A stretch of 64,000 nucleotides of DNA from Jannaschia maritima (GTDB lineage: Bacteria > Pseudomonadota > Alphaproteobacteria > Rhodobacterales > Rhodobacteraceae), in NCBI RefSeq assembly GCF_030973515.1, contig NZ_JARGZA010000014.1, positions 1 through 64,000 of the forward strand, read 5' to 3'. Each line of letters begins with the position of its first letter. Positions within the stretch are counted from its first letter, which is position 1. The position numbers were made by a program, and so were the translations under genes. The notes under the pieces were generated by a model. The model was not told the origin of the DNA. It made no database searches and saw only the letters and a list, made by a program, of their open reading frames with translations. Shown here one piece after another: positions 1 through 9,506 of this stretch.

Positions 1-642
1 CGCCAGGGCCCGCGTCGCCGCCAGGCGCCGCCCGACCGCGGGACCGTCCATGTCGCGGGCCAGACGGTCCCCGTCCAGTCCCAGGTCGCGGGCCACCTGC
101 GCCAGGTGGGCGGGCGTGGGCCGGAAGGCCGATCCCATCACGCGGCGATGGAACGGCAGGTACGCGCCCTGCAGGGCCGCAGCCAGGGCGGCGCGGGCGG
201 CCAGGACCGACGATTCGCCCAGGAGCGGCAGTTCGTGCCACGTGGCGTCGATGGCGGCGTCGGGCCCCTCCGCCCGGGCGGCCAGCTCCCGCGTCTCCAC
301 CCGGCAGACGGCGCAGTTGTAGTCGGTGAAGATCGCCACCGGCACGCGGCCCGGTGCCGGTCCGGGGTCGAAGAGCGCGGCGCAGGGGTCGCGGCGCAGG
401 GCGTCCACCAGGGTCGGGTCCGGGCGCGGGGCGCCATCGTCGGCGATGCCCACGAACGGATCGAACGCGGCCGCCGTCAGGGCCCCGCCCCGCAACCGCC
501 GGAAGCCCGCGGGCGCGTCCATCGGCTCGAACCGCGGCCCCCCGTCCTCGCCCGCGATCCAGTCCGACGCGCCGCGCAGGACGGCATAGCCCCCGCCCAC
601 GGCCAGAACGGCGGCCAGGAGGTCGCGGCGGCGCGTGGGCAT
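1..642 (-). CDS. DsbA/thioredoxin-family thiol oxidoreductase, C-terminus cut by window edge
   Basis: The reading frame starts with ATG at 642 and stays open to the left edge (214 codons seen), so the C-terminus is missing. The N-terminus MPTRRRDLLAAVLAVGGG looks like a twin-arginine or Sec leader, which points to export to the periplasm. A thioredoxin-like stretch follows, with FTDYNCAVCRVE at about residues 105-116. Its CxxC pair (C110, C113) would be the redox-active disulfide. The later helical part (AAALQGAYLPFHRRVMG) resembles the DsbA helical insertion. DsbA-family proteins form or shuffle disulfides in exported proteins. The substrate cannot be told. It sits 39 bp beyond the end of the glycosyltransferase gene and is read in the same direction. 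Confidence 0.75.
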   Translation of the reverse strand, partial: MPTRRRDLLAAVLAVGGGYAVLRGASDWIAGEDGGPRFEPMDAPAGFRRLRGGALTAAAFDPFVGIADDGAPRPDPTLVDALRRDPCAALFDPGPAPGRVPVAIFTDYNCAVCRVETRELAARAEGPDAAIDATWHELPLLGESSVLAARAALAAALQGAYLPFHRRVMGSAFRPTPAHLAQVARDLGLDGDRLARDMDGPAVGRRLAATRALA

Positions 643-681
643 GGTCGGACCCCTTTCCCCGGGCGCGGCACGGCGCGGGGT

Positions 682-2577
682 TCAGCCCCCGCCCGGCAAC
701 GGTTCGACCGGGGTCAGCCGGTCCGCGCCACCGAAGGCGCCGTGCGCGGTCTTGTTCCAATGGAACGGCCGGGTCAGCAAGTCCCAAGCGGCCCGGTACG
801 CGGCCAGGGCCCCCAGAACGTAGTAGAACGGCATGACGACGACCCACAGCCGCAACCGGCGATGCGCGCGGCCGCGGCACCCGGCCGCGTTCAGGCCCAT
901 GTCGGTCAGGGTCATCGCGACCAGCCCCGCGCCCAGGGCCCAGCCGCCCCAGGGCGGCAGGCCCGACAGGGCCGGATGGGGCACGCCGAAGGGCACCACG
1001 GCCAGCGACCAGGTCAGCGGCAGCAGCAGCGGTCCCAGGATCGCGGTCAGGAACAGCGCGTGGAACCCGATCGTCCGCCGCCACCCCAGATCGGCCAGCA
1101 GCGCGCCGGGGCGGGCGGCGTGGACGGCCCAGGTCATGACGTAGCCCTTCGCCCAGCGCGCCCGCTGCGCGATCCAGGGACCGATGGCGGCGTTCGCCTC
1201 CTCGCGCGTGGTGGTTTCGATGACCTCCACCCGGTATCCGGCGCGCGCCAGGCGCACGCCGAGGTCGGCGTCCTCCGTCACGTTCCAGGCGTCCCAGGCG
1301 CCCACGTCCTCCAACGCGGCGCGGCGGAAGAACAGGGTCGTGCCGCCCAGGGGGATGACGAGGCCCATGCGTTCCAGGCCGGGCAGCAGCGTGCGGAACC
1401 AGTTCGCGTACTCGATCGCGAAGCAGCGGGACAGGACGTTGCGGTCGGCGTTGTAGAAGTCCAGCCGCCCCTGCAGGCAGGCCAGGCGGTCGTCGGCCGC
1501 GGCGAAGCGTTCGGCCACGCGGCGCAGCTGGTCGGCGTCGGGCGCGTCCTCCGCGTCGTAGATGCCGACGACGTCGCCGCGCGCGAAGTCGAGCGCGTAG
1601 TTCATGGCGCGCGGCTTCGTGCGCGGCCGGCCCGGGGGGACGCGGATCACGCGCATGCGGTGCGGCAGGTCGATCGCGTCCAGCGCGGCCAGCGTGCGCG
1701 CGTCGCCCGCCTCCAGGATCAGCATGACCTCCAGCAGGGGGCCGGGATAGTCCAGGTCGGACATGCGTTCGACCAGGCGCGGCACGATCGCGGGCTCGTC
1801 GTTCAGCGGGACCAGGATGGACATGCGGGGCAGCGCGGCATCCCGCAGCACGGGGCGGGCCGCGCGGCGGGCGCCCACGGCGCGCCGGGCCGCCAGGCGC
1901 AGGACGAGGCCCGTCAGGATGCACAGCAGGCCGGCGGCCAGGCCCGCGCGCAGGACGGCCACGGGCCAGGCCCAGGCCGCCAGGGCCACCACCGCCACCG
2001 CGACCAGGACGCCCGCCGTCACGCGCCGTCCGTTCCAGCGACGGCAACTGCTGTGGAACGCCACGCGGCGCTGCGCCCTGCGGGCCAGGTCCGGGCCGTA
2101 GGTCCGCGCCATGCGCGCTTCCAGTTCGGTGCGCGCGGTCAGCACCAGGCGATGGGGGCCGATGTCGTCGGGCAGGCCCGCGGCCACGGCGTCGATCCGT
2201 TCGGGCGTGTCGGTCGCGATCAGGAGGACGCCACCGCCCGTGCGGCGCACCGGTACCGCGCGCAGGCGCAGCGCGACCTCCGCGGGCAGGGCCCCCGCCA
2301 GGTCGCCGTCGCCGGGCGGCAGGGGGTGGAGCCATTCGGAGCCCAGCTGCGCGGCCAGCGCGCGGCCCAGGACGTCCTGCGGCAGGCGGCCCGCGTCGCG
2401 CAGGACCTCGCCCAGGCGGACGCCGAGGCGTTTCTGCTCGGCCAGGGCGCGGGACAGGACGTGGCGGTCAATGGCGCCCTCGGCCAGCAGCAGGCCGCCC
2501 AGGCGCCGGTGGCCCGGTCGCGCGCCCGCCCCGGTACCGCCGTCGGGCCAGGACAGTTCCCGATCGTGTCGAACCAC
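682..2577 (-). CDS. Family 2 glycosyltransferase, cellulose-synthase-like, with GspE-type N-domain
   Basis: This is a 631-residue membrane glycosyltransferase. Residues 26-85 (LGGLLLAEGAI, LGEVLRDAGRL) match the short helical N-domain seen in GspE/MshE ATPases. Two membrane helices lie at about 187-228. The GT2 catalytic domain follows from about 252 (SILVPLND), with the metal-binding DAEDAPD at 341-347, TEDADLG at 434-440 and QRARW at 471-475, which together are the D,D,D,QxxRW pattern of processive enzymes such as BcsA. Further membrane helices lie at about 502-597. Such enzymes polymerise and export a polysaccharide, but the sugar is unknown. There is no cellulose synthase BcsB partner next to it, so it may instead make an exopolysaccharide or glucan. 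Confidence 0.85.
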   Translation of the reverse strand: MVRHDRELSWPDGGTGAGARPGHRRLGGLLLAEGAIDRHVLSRALAEQKRLGVRLGEVLRDAGRLPQDVLGRALAAQLGSEWLHPLPPGDGDLAGALPAEVALRLRAVPVRRTGGGVLLIATDTPERIDAVAAGLPDDIGPHRLVLTARTELEARMARTYGPDLARRAQRRVAFHSSCRRWNGRRVTAGVLVAVAVVALAAWAWPVAVLRAGLAAGLLCILTGLVLRLAARRAVGARRAARPVLRDAALPRMSILVPLNDEPAIVPRLVERMSDLDYPGPLLEVMLILEAGDARTLAALDAIDLPHRMRVIRVPPGRPRTKPRAMNYALDFARGDVVGIYDAEDAPDADQLRRVAERFAAADDRLACLQGRLDFYNADRNVLSRCFAIEYANWFRTLLPGLERMGLVIPLGGTTLFFRRAALEDVGAWDAWNVTEDADLGVRLARAGYRVEVIETTTREEANAAIGPWIAQRARWAKGYVMTWAVHAARPGALLADLGWRRTIGFHALFLTAILGPLLLPLTWSLAVVPFGVPHPALSGLPPWGGWALGAGLVAMTLTDMGLNAAGCRGRAHRRLRLWVVVMPFYYVLGALAAYRAAWDLLTRPFHWNKTAHGAFGGADRLTPVEPLPGGG

Positions 2578-2659
2578 GCCACCCTCCGATTCCGTGACCG
2601 GGCGAGGGTTGGTCCGCGGGCCTTAAGGAAGCCTTAACGGGGCGTCGATGGGAGGGGCG

Positions 2660-3622
2660 TCACCCGATCAGGGCGAGGAGCGCGCGCTCGCCCAGGCGCA
2701 GGCCGTCGGGTCCGTCGGGGGCGGCGACGTCGCGCCATTCCTCCGCCAAGGCGATCACGGCGGGGTGGATGTAGCTGCCCCGCGCGATGGCGGGGGTGTT
2801 GTGCAGGCGGTCCGCCGCCGCCTCCGCCATGACCTTGATCGTCACGCCCGCGCCGGCCCTCCGCGCCGCGTCCAGGGCGGCCACCGACCCGTTCCAGGTT
2901 CGGAACGTCTTGGCGGTCGCCCCCGCCAGGCCGGCCGCATCGCGCAGCCAGTCGTTGACGTGATCGGCCTGCACGGCATGCGCCTCGTCCCCGTCGCGCC
3001 AGGTGAAGACGGGCGCGCCCGGCAGATCCGCCAGGGCGTGCAGCGCGCGGGCCAGCGTCCGGTCGGACACCTGCCGCCGCACGCGCTTGCCGCCCTTGGC
3101 GCGCACGTCCAGGCGCAGCCGGTCGCGGTCCAGGCGGAGGTTGCGGTTGCGCAGGGTGGTGGCGCCCTCGGTCCCGTTCTCGCGGCGGTAATCCTCCGAC
3201 CCGACGCGCAGGCTGGTCCGGTCGATCAGGCGCAAGACGGCGGCGATGGCGAAGTCCCGCTCGCCCGCTTCGCCCCCCAGGGCGGCGTGGATGCGGCGGC
3301 GGATGCGGGGCAGGGCCTCGCCGAAGGCGGGCAGGGCGTCGTACTTCTTCGCGTCCCGCCAGGCGGACCAGTCGGGGTGGTAGCGGTACTGCTTGCGCGA
3401 CCGATCGTCCACGCCCGTTGCCTGCAGGTGGCCCCGGCGCTCCGGGCTGATCCAGACGTCGGCATAGGCGGGGGGCACGGCCAGCGCCTCGATCCGGCGG
3501 CGTTCCGCGATGTCGTCGATCGTGGTCCCGTCGGGTGCGCGGTACGACCAGCCCCGGCCCGCGCGGCGGCGGGTGATGCCGGGCCTGTCGTCGGCGTAGT
3601 AGATCAGGTCGGGCCGCTCCAT
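2660..3622 (-). CDS. DNA topoisomerase IB (poxvirus/bacterial type)
   Basis: The 320-residue product is a bacterial type IB topoisomerase, which relaxes supercoils by nicking one strand through a 3'-phosphotyrosine link. The catalytic set is visible: R139 in LRVGSEDYRRENGTEG, K176 in RAKGGKRVRRQV, R241 in KTFRTWNG, H274 in RLHNTPAIARGSYIHP, and the nucleophile Y284. The N-terminal part (GRGWSYRAPDG, YRYHPDW) matches the DNA-binding domain of the family. The frame is open far upstream, but the family begins at about MERPDLIYYAD, so the ATG at 3622 is chosen. It is divergent from ade, with a 63-bp gap that must hold both promoters. Confidence 0.92.
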   Translation of the reverse strand: MERPDLIYYADDRPGITRRRAGRGWSYRAPDGTTIDDIAERRRIEALAVPPAYADVWISPERRGHLQATGVDDRSRKQYRYHPDWSAWRDAKKYDALPAFGEALPRIRRRIHAALGGEAGERDFAIAAVLRLIDRTSLRVGSEDYRRENGTEGATTLRNRNLRLDRDRLRLDVRAKGGKRVRRQVSDRTLARALHALADLPGAPVFTWRDGDEAHAVQADHVNDWLRDAAGLAGATAKTFRTWNGSVAALDAARRAGAGVTIKVMAEAAADRLHNTPAIARGSYIHPAVIALAEEWRDVAAPDGPDGLRLGERALLALIG

Positions 3623-3685
3623 GCCGCCCAACGACGTGGCGTCCGCGGTGGTTGCACCCTCCCCCGGCCCGTGACACCTTGCGCC

Positions 3686-5482
3686 ATGACGCCCCGAGAC
3701 CTTCCCGCCTGGGCCGCGTGCGCCGCCGACCTGATCGCCGTCGCGGCGGGCCGCGCCCCCGCCGACACCGTCATCCGCAACGTCCGCCTGGCCAACGTCC
3801 ACACGCGCGAGGTGCTGGACTGGCAGGTCGCCGTCGCCCGCGGGCGGTTCGCCTATGTCGGGCCGGACGCGTCCCATTGCACGGGCCCGGACACGGAGGT
3901 GATCGACGGCGGGGGGGCGATGCTGGTCCCCGGCCTGTGCGACGCGCACATGCACGTGGAATCGGGCATGCTGACCCCGGCGCGGTTCGCCGAGGCCGTG
4001 ATCCCCCACGGAACGACGGCGATGTTCGCCGACCCGCACGAGATCGCCAACGTCCTGGGCCTGCCCGGCGTGCGGATGATGCACGACGAGGCCCGCGGCC
4101 TGCCCTGCAGCCTGTTCACCCAGATGCCGTCCTGCGCCCCGTCCGCCCCGGGGCTGGAAACGACGGGCCACGAGATCGGGCCGGACGACGTGACGGAGGC
4201 GATGGGCTGGCCCGGCATCGTGGGCCTGGGCGAGATGATGAACTTCCCCGGCGTGATCGCCGGCGACCCGAAGATGCTGGCCGAGATGGCGGCCACCGCG
4301 GGGGCGGGCCGCACGATCGGCGGGCATTACGCCAGCCCCGACCTGGGCCCCCCGTTCCATGCCTATGCCGCCGGCGGGCCCGCCGACGACCACGAGGGCA
4401 CGGGTGAGGCCGACGCGGTGGCCCGCGTGCGCCAGGGGATGCGCGCGATGATGCGGCTGGGCAGCGCGTGGTACGACGTCGAGTCCCAGATCACCGCCAT
4501 CACGGAACGCGGCCTCGATCCGCGCAACTTCGTGCTGTGCACCGACGACTGCATGGCGGGCACCTTGGTGGAGGACGGGCACATGGACCGGGTCCTCCGG
4601 CACGCGGTCGCCTGCGGCTGCGACCCGATGGTCGCGCTGCAGATGTGCACGATCAACACCGCCACCCATTTCGGGCTGGAGCGGGAGCTGGGCTCGATCG
4701 CGCCCGGGCGGCGCGCGGACTGCGTGCTGACGCCGTCGATCGAGGCGTTCGAGGCCCTGCGCGTCGTGGCCCTGGGCCGGACGGTCGCGCGGGACGGGGC
4801 GATGACGGTGGATTGCCCACGGCTGGACTGGCCCGACGCGGCGCGGGGCAGCATCCGGATGGCGCGCGACCTGCGGGCGGCGGACTTCGCGGTGCCCGCC
4901 CCCGCGGGCGCGAGCCACGTCACGGCCCGCGTCATCGGCGTGATCGAGAACCAGGCCCCGACGAAGGCGCTGCGCCGCACCCTGCCGGTCGCGGACGGCC
5001 GTGTCGGAATCGAGGGCGACACCTGCCGCATCGCCCTGGTGGAGCGTCACCGCGCGACCGGCGGCGTCGTCAACGGCTTCGTCGCGGGCTTCGGGTATCG
5101 CGGGCGGGTCGCGATGGCCTCCACCGTGGCGCATGACAGCCACCACATGATCGTGGTGGGCACCGACGGGGACGCCATGGCGCGGGCGGCCAACCACCTG
5201 CGCGCGATCGGGGGCGGCGTGACCTTCTGGGCGGACGGGGCGGAGGTGGCGACCGTGCCTCTGCCGATCGCGGGCCTGATGTCGGACGCCCCCCCGGCGG
5301 AGGTCGCGGCCCGCGCGGGCGACCTGATGCGGGCCATGCGCGACGCGGGCTGCACGCTGAACAACGCCTACATGCAGCACTCGCTCCTGGCCCTGGTGGT
5401 GATCCCCGAACTGCGGATCGGCGACAGGGGGCTGGTGGACGTGACGCGCTTCGAACTGACGGACCTTCTGATACCCTCATGA
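3686..5482 (+). CDS. ade: Adenine deaminase
   Basis: The 598-residue protein (E. coli Ade is 588) is a metal-dependent amidohydrolase that converts adenine to hypoxanthine and ammonia. The metal motif CDAHMHVESG lies near residue 90. VFADPHEIANV-like (MFADPHEIANV) and CTDDCMAG near residue 290 are typical of the family. The C-terminal domain keeps the Ade signature HDSHHMIVVGTDG. The start is the ATG at 3686, giving MTPRDLPAWAACAADLI. Its last codons overlap amn by 4 bp (ATGA), so the two are almost certainly translated together: Amn makes adenine from AMP and Ade deaminates it, a salvage or purine-balancing route. Confidence 0.93.
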   Translation: MTPRDLPAWAACAADLIAVAAGRAPADTVIRNVRLANVHTREVLDWQVAVARGRFAYVGPDASHCTGPDTEVIDGGGAMLVPGLCDAHMHVESGMLTPARFAEAVIPHGTTAMFADPHEIANVLGLPGVRMMHDEARGLPCSLFTQMPSCAPSAPGLETTGHEIGPDDVTEAMGWPGIVGLGEMMNFPGVIAGDPKMLAEMAATAGAGRTIGGHYASPDLGPPFHAYAAGGPADDHEGTGEADAVARVRQGMRAMMRLGSAWYDVESQITAITERGLDPRNFVLCTDDCMAGTLVEDGHMDRVLRHAVACGCDPMVALQMCTINTATHFGLERELGSIAPGRRADCVLTPSIEAFEALRVVALGRTVARDGAMTVDCPRLDWPDAARGSIRMARDLRAADFAVPAPAGASHVTARVIGVIENQAPTKALRRTLPVADGRVGIEGDTCRIALVERHRATGGVVNGFVAGFGYRGRVAMASTVAHDSHHMIVVGTDGDAMARAANHLRAIGGGVTFWADGAEVATVPLPIAGLMSDAPPAEVAARAGDLMRAMRDAGCTLNNAYMQHSLLALVVIPELRIGDRGLVDVTRFELTDLLIPS

Positions 5483-6966
5483 ACGCCACCCCCACCCCCG
5501 TCCGCACCCCGGATCCCGTCACGCCCGCGCCGCACGGCGACGGCGCGTCCGCCGTGGCGGACCTGCAGCGGCTGTACGCCATCGCCACCGACTTCCTGCG
5601 GGAACGGTTCCAGGCGGCCATCGCGGACGGCGGCACGCCGGACGTCCGGTTCCGCGCCTTCTATCCGGAGCTGCGCATCGCCCCCACCAGCTTCGGGCGC
5701 AACGACAGCCGCCTGTCCTTCGGCCACGTGCCCGAGCCCGGGCGCTATGCCGCGACGATCACGCGGCCCGACCTGTTCCGGGACTACCTGACGCAGCAGA
5801 TCGACCTGCTGATCCGCAGCCACGACGTGCCCGTCACGGTGGGCTGGTCGACAACGCCGATGCCCATACACTTCGCGGTCCTGAACGATACGGACCTGAC
5901 CGTGCCGCAGGACGGCGTACTGCCCTTCCTGATGCGCGACGTGTTCGACGTGCCCGACCTGGCATCGACCAACGACGACATCGTCAACGGCACCGGGTTC
6001 ACCTTCGACGACGGCGCGCGCCCCCTGGCGCCGTTCACGGCGCAGCGGGTGGATTATTCGCTGGCGCGGCTGGCGCACTATACCGCGACGGACCCGTCGC
6101 ACTTCCAGAACCACGTGCTGTTCACCAACTACCAGTTCTACGTGGACGAGTTCGTGGCCTATGGGCGGCAGGCCCTGGCCGACCCGGATTCGGGGTACGA
6201 CGCGCTGATCGGTCCCTTGAACCAGACCGTGACGCCGGAGGATCCCGACGCCCCCATCGTCGAACCCGCGAAGCTGCCGCAGATGCCGACCTATCACCTG
6301 ACACGGCCGGGCAACGGGGGGATCACGCTGGTCAACATCGGGGTGGGCCCCAGCAACGCGAAGACCGCGACCGACCACATCGCGGTCCTGCGCCCCCATG
6401 CCTGGCTGATGGTCGGGCACTGCGCGGGGCTGCGCAACAGCCAGTCGCTGGGCGACTTCGTGCTGGCCCACGCCTATCTGCGCGAGGACCACGTGCTGGA
6501 CGACGACCTGCCGGTCTGGGTCCCCATCCCCGCCCTGGCGGAGGTCCAGACCTCGTTGGAGCGCGCAGTGGCCGAGGTCACGGAACTGGACGGGTTCGAG
6601 CTGAAGCGCATCATGCGCACCGGCACCGTCGCCACGATCGACAACCGCAACTGGGAATTGCGGGAGCATACGGGCCCCGTTCAGCGCCTGTCGCAGTCCC
6701 GCGCCGTGGCGCTCGACATGGAATCGGCGACCATCGCCGCGAACGGCTTTCGGTTCCGCGTGCCCTACGGCACGCTGCTCTGCGTCAGCGACAAGCCGCT
6801 GCACGGCGAGCTGAAGCTGCCCGGCATGGCGTCGGAATTCTATCGCACCCAGGTCGCGCGCCACCTGCTGATCGGCGTCCGCGCCATGGAGGCCCTGCGG
6901 GAGATGCCGTTGGAGCGGTTGCACAGCCGCAAGTTGCGTTCCTTCGAGGAGACGGCCTTCCTGTAG
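5479..6966 (+). CDS. amn: AMP nucleosidase
   Basis: The 495-residue product matches AMP nucleosidase, which splits AMP into adenine and ribose 5-phosphate. The N-terminal regulatory domain carries RAFYPELRIAPTSFGRND, and the C-terminal nucleoside phosphorylase-fold domain carries NIGVGPSNAKTATDHI, LRPHAWLMVGHCAGLRNSQ, the DMESATIAANGFRFRVPYG substrate segment and LCVSDKPLHGELKLPG. The length is the usual one for the family (about 480-500). It starts inside the stop of ade (ATGA) and is followed by a hairpin terminator, which ends this two-gene operon. Allosteric control by ATP and phosphate is known for the family but cannot be read here. Confidence 0.95.
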   Translation: MNATPTPVRTPDPVTPAPHGDGASAVADLQRLYAIATDFLRERFQAAIADGGTPDVRFRAFYPELRIAPTSFGRNDSRLSFGHVPEPGRYAATITRPDLFRDYLTQQIDLLIRSHDVPVTVGWSTTPMPIHFAVLNDTDLTVPQDGVLPFLMRDVFDVPDLASTNDDIVNGTGFTFDDGARPLAPFTAQRVDYSLARLAHYTATDPSHFQNHVLFTNYQFYVDEFVAYGRQALADPDSGYDALIGPLNQTVTPEDPDAPIVEPAKLPQMPTYHLTRPGNGGITLVNIGVGPSNAKTATDHIAVLRPHAWLMVGHCAGLRNSQSLGDFVLAHAYLREDHVLDDDLPVWVPIPALAEVQTSLERAVAEVTELDGFELKRIMRTGTVATIDNRNWELREHTGPVQRLSQSRAVALDMESATIAANGFRFRVPYGTLLCVSDKPLHGELKLPGMASEFYRTQVARHLLIGVRAMEALREMPLERLHSRKLRSFEETAFL

Positions 6967-6971
6967 GGGAA

Positions 6972-7020
6972 AACACCCCCTTCTGCCTTCGATTCGGGCA
7001 CGGAGGGTGTTGTTTTGTTG
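6972..7020 (+). terminator. Rho-independent-like terminator after ade-amn
   Basis: AACACCC (6972-6978) pairs with GGGTGTT (7005-7011), and an inner TGCC (6984-6987) can pair with GGCA (6997-7000). The hairpin is followed by the T-rich GTTTTGTTG. It lies 5 bp after the amn stop codon. Confidence 0.6.
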
Positions 7021-7084
7021 GAAACCGTCGGGTTAGCATCCGTCGAATCCCGCGAAAGCACTCGCGGCATCACGGAGGGGCCAG

Positions 7085-7375
7085 ATGGCGCAGAAACCGA
7101 TGACCAAGACGCAGCTGATCGCCGCGATCGCCGAGAAGATGGATGCGGACAAGAAGACCGCAACCGCCGCGCTGGACGCGATCACCGACGTCATCACCGA
7201 GGAGGTGTCGAACGGCGGCGCGGTGACCCTGCCCAACATCGGCAAGATCATGTGCCGCGAGCGGCCGGAGCGGATGGTGCGCAACCCCGCCACGGGCGAG
7301 CAGCTGAAGAAGGACGCCGACAAGGTGGTCAAGATGACCATCGCCAAGGCCCTGAAGGAAAGCGTCAACGAATAA
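7085..7375 (+). CDS. HU-family DNA-binding protein (HRm-like)
   Basis: The 96-residue basic protein has the HU/IHF fold signature. An N-terminal helical part (TKTQLIAAIAEKMDADKKTA) is followed by GGAVTLPNIGKI and the beta-arm segment RPERMVRNPATGE, where RNPxTG is the DNA-arm motif at about residues 63-72. It bends and packs DNA as a homodimer in the nucleoid. The ATG at 7085 is preceded by GGAGGGG at the proper distance. It is slightly longer at the N-terminus than E. coli HU, as is usual for the alphaproteobacterial HRm/HupB type. It is monocistronic. Confidence 0.93.
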   Translation: MAQKPMTKTQLIAAIAEKMDADKKTATAALDAITDVITEEVSNGGAVTLPNIGKIMCRERPERMVRNPATGEQLKKDADKVVKMTIAKALKESVNE

Positions 7376-7445
7376 CCGGGGATCGGGGCGACCCGATACC
7401 GGATGCCGCGGGCTCGATCGCGGCACGTTCGAGGGGGTCGTCCAT

Positions 7446-7461
7446 AAGGGGCGGCCCCCTT
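7446..7461 (+). terminator. Short GC hairpin after HU gene
   Basis: AAGGGG (7446-7451) and CCCCTT (7456-7461) form a perfect 6-bp stem around CGGC. The T tract is weak. It may end the HU transcript. Confidence 0.35.
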
Positions 7462-7484
7462 CTCCATCGAGGATGGCCCCCGCC

Positions 7485-8357
7485 ATGGATCTCCGCGCCG
7501 TCCTGATGGGCCTCGCCTTCGCGCTGATGTGGTCGTCGGCCTTCACGTCGGCGCGGATCATCGTGGCGGAGGCGCCGCCCATCCTGTCGCTGGCCCTGCG
7601 CTTCGCCCTGTCGGGCGCGCTCGGGGTGGGACTGGCCGTCCTGCTGGGGCAGTCGCTGCGCCTGACGGGGTCGCAATGGCGCGCGGTGATCGTGTTCGGC
7701 CTGTGTCAGAACGCCCTGTACCTGGGGCTGAACTTCGTGGCGATGCAGTCGGTCCAGGCCAGCGTCGCGTCGATCATCGCGTCGGCCCTGCCGCTGCTGG
7801 TGGCCCTGGCGAACCGCGGCCTGTTCGGCCTGCGCATCCGCCCCCTGGGCGTCGCGGGACTGATCGCGGGCAGCGTCGGCGTCCTTCTGATCATGGGCAG
7901 CCGCCTGGGCGCGGGCACCGACCCCACGGGCATCGCGCTGTGCGTCCTGGGCGTCGTCGCGCTGACGGTCGCCACCCTGTCCATGCGCGGCACCGGCACG
8001 GGGTCGAACCTGTGGGCCGTGGTGGGGCTGCAGATGCTGGTGGGCGCGGCCGCGCTGCTGCCCGTGGGCCTGGCGGTGGAGACGTGGGACGTCACCTGGT
8101 CGCCCCGCCTGGTCGCGGCCCTGGCCTATACGACGCTGGTGCCGGGGTTGCTGGCCACGTGGGTCTGGTTCGCCCTGGTCGGCCGCATCGGCGCGACCCC
8201 GGCGGCCACGTTCCACTTCCTGAACCCCTTCTTCGGCGTCCTCGTGGCCTGGGCGCTGCTGGGCGAACGCCTGGGCGCCGTGGACCTGCTGGGCGTCGCG
8301 GTCATCGGTGCGGGGATCCTGGCCGTGCAGGTGTCGAAGGTGCGGGGCGCGTTCTAG
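7485..8357 (+). CDS. EamA/DMT-family inner-membrane transporter
   Basis: This is a 290-residue, very hydrophobic protein with about ten predicted membrane helices in two EamA repeats. The first begins [20 protein letters not shown], and the second covers the region around [16 protein letters not shown]. Conserved EamA features are [14 protein letters not shown] and a C-terminal [20 protein letters not shown]. The family exports amino acids or other metabolites, and the substrate is unknown. An ATG at 7473 is also in frame, but GAGG lies directly against it. The ATG at 7485 leaves a usable spacing, so it is preferred. Its stop codon overlaps that of the convergent aroC gene. Confidence 0.85.
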   Translation: MDLRAVLMGLAFALMWSSAFTSARIIVAEAPPILSLALRFALSGALGVGLAVLLGQSLRLTGSQWRAVIVFGLCQNALYLGLNFVAMQSVQASVASIIASALPLLVALANRGLFGLRIRPLGVAGLIAGSVGVLLIMGSRLGAGTDPTGIALCVLGVVALTVATLSMRGTGTGSNLWAVVGLQMLVGAAALLPVGLAVETWDVTWSPRLVAALAYTTLVPGLLATWVWFALVGRIGATPAATFHFLNPFFGVLVAWALLGERLGAVDLLGVAVIGAGILAVQVSKVRGAF

Positions 8358-9457
8358 CCGATCGCGCCCCGCGCGCCGCCCGTCTGGCCCCGGTCCAACA
8401 GCAGGTGGTCCAGGATCACGCAGGCCATCATCGCTTCGGCCACGGGCACGGCGCGGATGCCCACGCAGGGGTCGTGGCGGCCCTTCGTCACCAGGGTCGC
8501 GTCCTGCCCGTCCTTCGTGATCGTGCGGCGTTCCGACAGGATCGAGCTGGTGGGCTTCACCGCGAAGCGCACCACGACGTCCTGCCCCGTGCTGATGCCG
8601 CCAAGGATCCCACCCGCATGGTTCGACGAATAGACGGGGCCGTCCGGGCCCATCGCGATCTCGTCGGCGTTGTCGCGCCCCGTCAGCCGCGCGGCGGCCA
8701 TGCCCTCGCCCACCTCCACGCCCTTGACCGCGTTGATCGACATCATGGCCGCGGCCAGGTCGGTGTCGAGCTTCGCATAGATGGGGGCGCCCAGGCCCGG
8801 AGGCACGCCGCGCGCCGTGCATTCCACGACCGCACCGACGGAGTTGTGGTCGTCCTTCCTGAGCCAGTCCAGGTGGTCCGCGAACCGTTCGGCCGCGACC
8901 GGGTCGGGGCACCAGAAGTCGTTGCGCCCGATCTCGTCCCAGTCGAACCGGGCGCGGTCGATGTCGAGCGGGCCCATCGCCGTCATGTACCCGGTGATCG
9001 TCAGGTCCGGTGCCAAAGCGGTAAGGGCTGCCCGCGCCACGCCGCCCGCCGCCACCCGCGCCGCGGTTTCCCGGGCGCTGGACCGGCCGCCGCCGCGATG
9101 GTCGCGGATGCCGTATTTCCGCCAGTACGTGATGTCGGCATGGCCCGGACGGAACTTCTGCGCGATGTCGCCGTAATCCTTGGACCGCTGGTCGGTGTTT
9201 CGGATCAGCAGCTGGATCGGCGTGCCGGTGCTGCGGCCTTCGAACGTGCCCGACAGGATCTCGACCGCGTCGGGTTCCCGGCGCTGGGTCGTGTGCTTGG
9301 ATTGCCCCGGCCTGCGCTTGTCCAGCCAGCGCTGGATCGCGGCCGCGTCCACGGGCACGCCGGGGGGGCAGCCGTCCACCGTGGCGCCCAGGGCCGGGCC
9401 GTGGGATTCGCCCCAGGTGGTGACGCGGAACAGGTGGCCGAACGTGTTCATGGACAT
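8354..9457 (-). CDS. aroC: Chorismate synthase
   Basis: The 367-residue protein carries out the last shikimate-pathway step, 5-enolpyruvylshikimate-3-phosphate to chorismate, with reduced FMN. Family signatures are [18 protein letters not shown] near the N-terminus, [37 protein letters not shown], and [16 protein letters not shown] near the C-terminus. The length is the usual bacterial one. [20 protein letters not shown] is the typical N-terminus in related bacteria, so the ATG at 9457 is preferred over the upstream in-frame ATG at 9469. It is divergent from the thi operon. Confidence 0.96.
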   Translation of the reverse strand: MSMNTFGHLFRVTTWGESHGPALGATVDGCPPGVPVDAAAIQRWLDKRRPGQSKHTTQRREPDAVEILSGTFEGRSTGTPIQLLIRNTDQRSKDYGDIAQKFRPGHADITYWRKYGIRDHRGGGRSSARETAARVAAGGVARAALTALAPDLTITGYMTAMGPLDIDRARFDWDEIGRNDFWCPDPVAAERFADHLDWLRKDDHNSVGAVVECTARGVPPGLGAPIYAKLDTDLAAAMMSINAVKGVEVGEGMAAARLTGRDNADEIAMGPDGPVYSSNHAGGILGGISTGQDVVVRFAVKPTSSILSERRTITKDGQDATLVTKGRHDPCVGIRAVPVAEAMMACVILDHLLLDRGQTGGARGAIG

Positions 9458-9506
9458 GGCCGGCGGCATAGCCTTGCCCCCCGCCCCCGGCAAGGCTAGG
9501 TCCGAT

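Noticed and set aside
106-2637. 843-codon plus-strand frame at the left edge
   Set aside because: It is antisense to the glycosyltransferase gene, with Gln/Arg/Gly-rich shadow composition and no recognisable motif.
2648-5482. 944-codon frame as a long protein
   Set aside because: The first 346 codons are antisense to the topoisomerase gene. The adenine deaminase begins at 3686.
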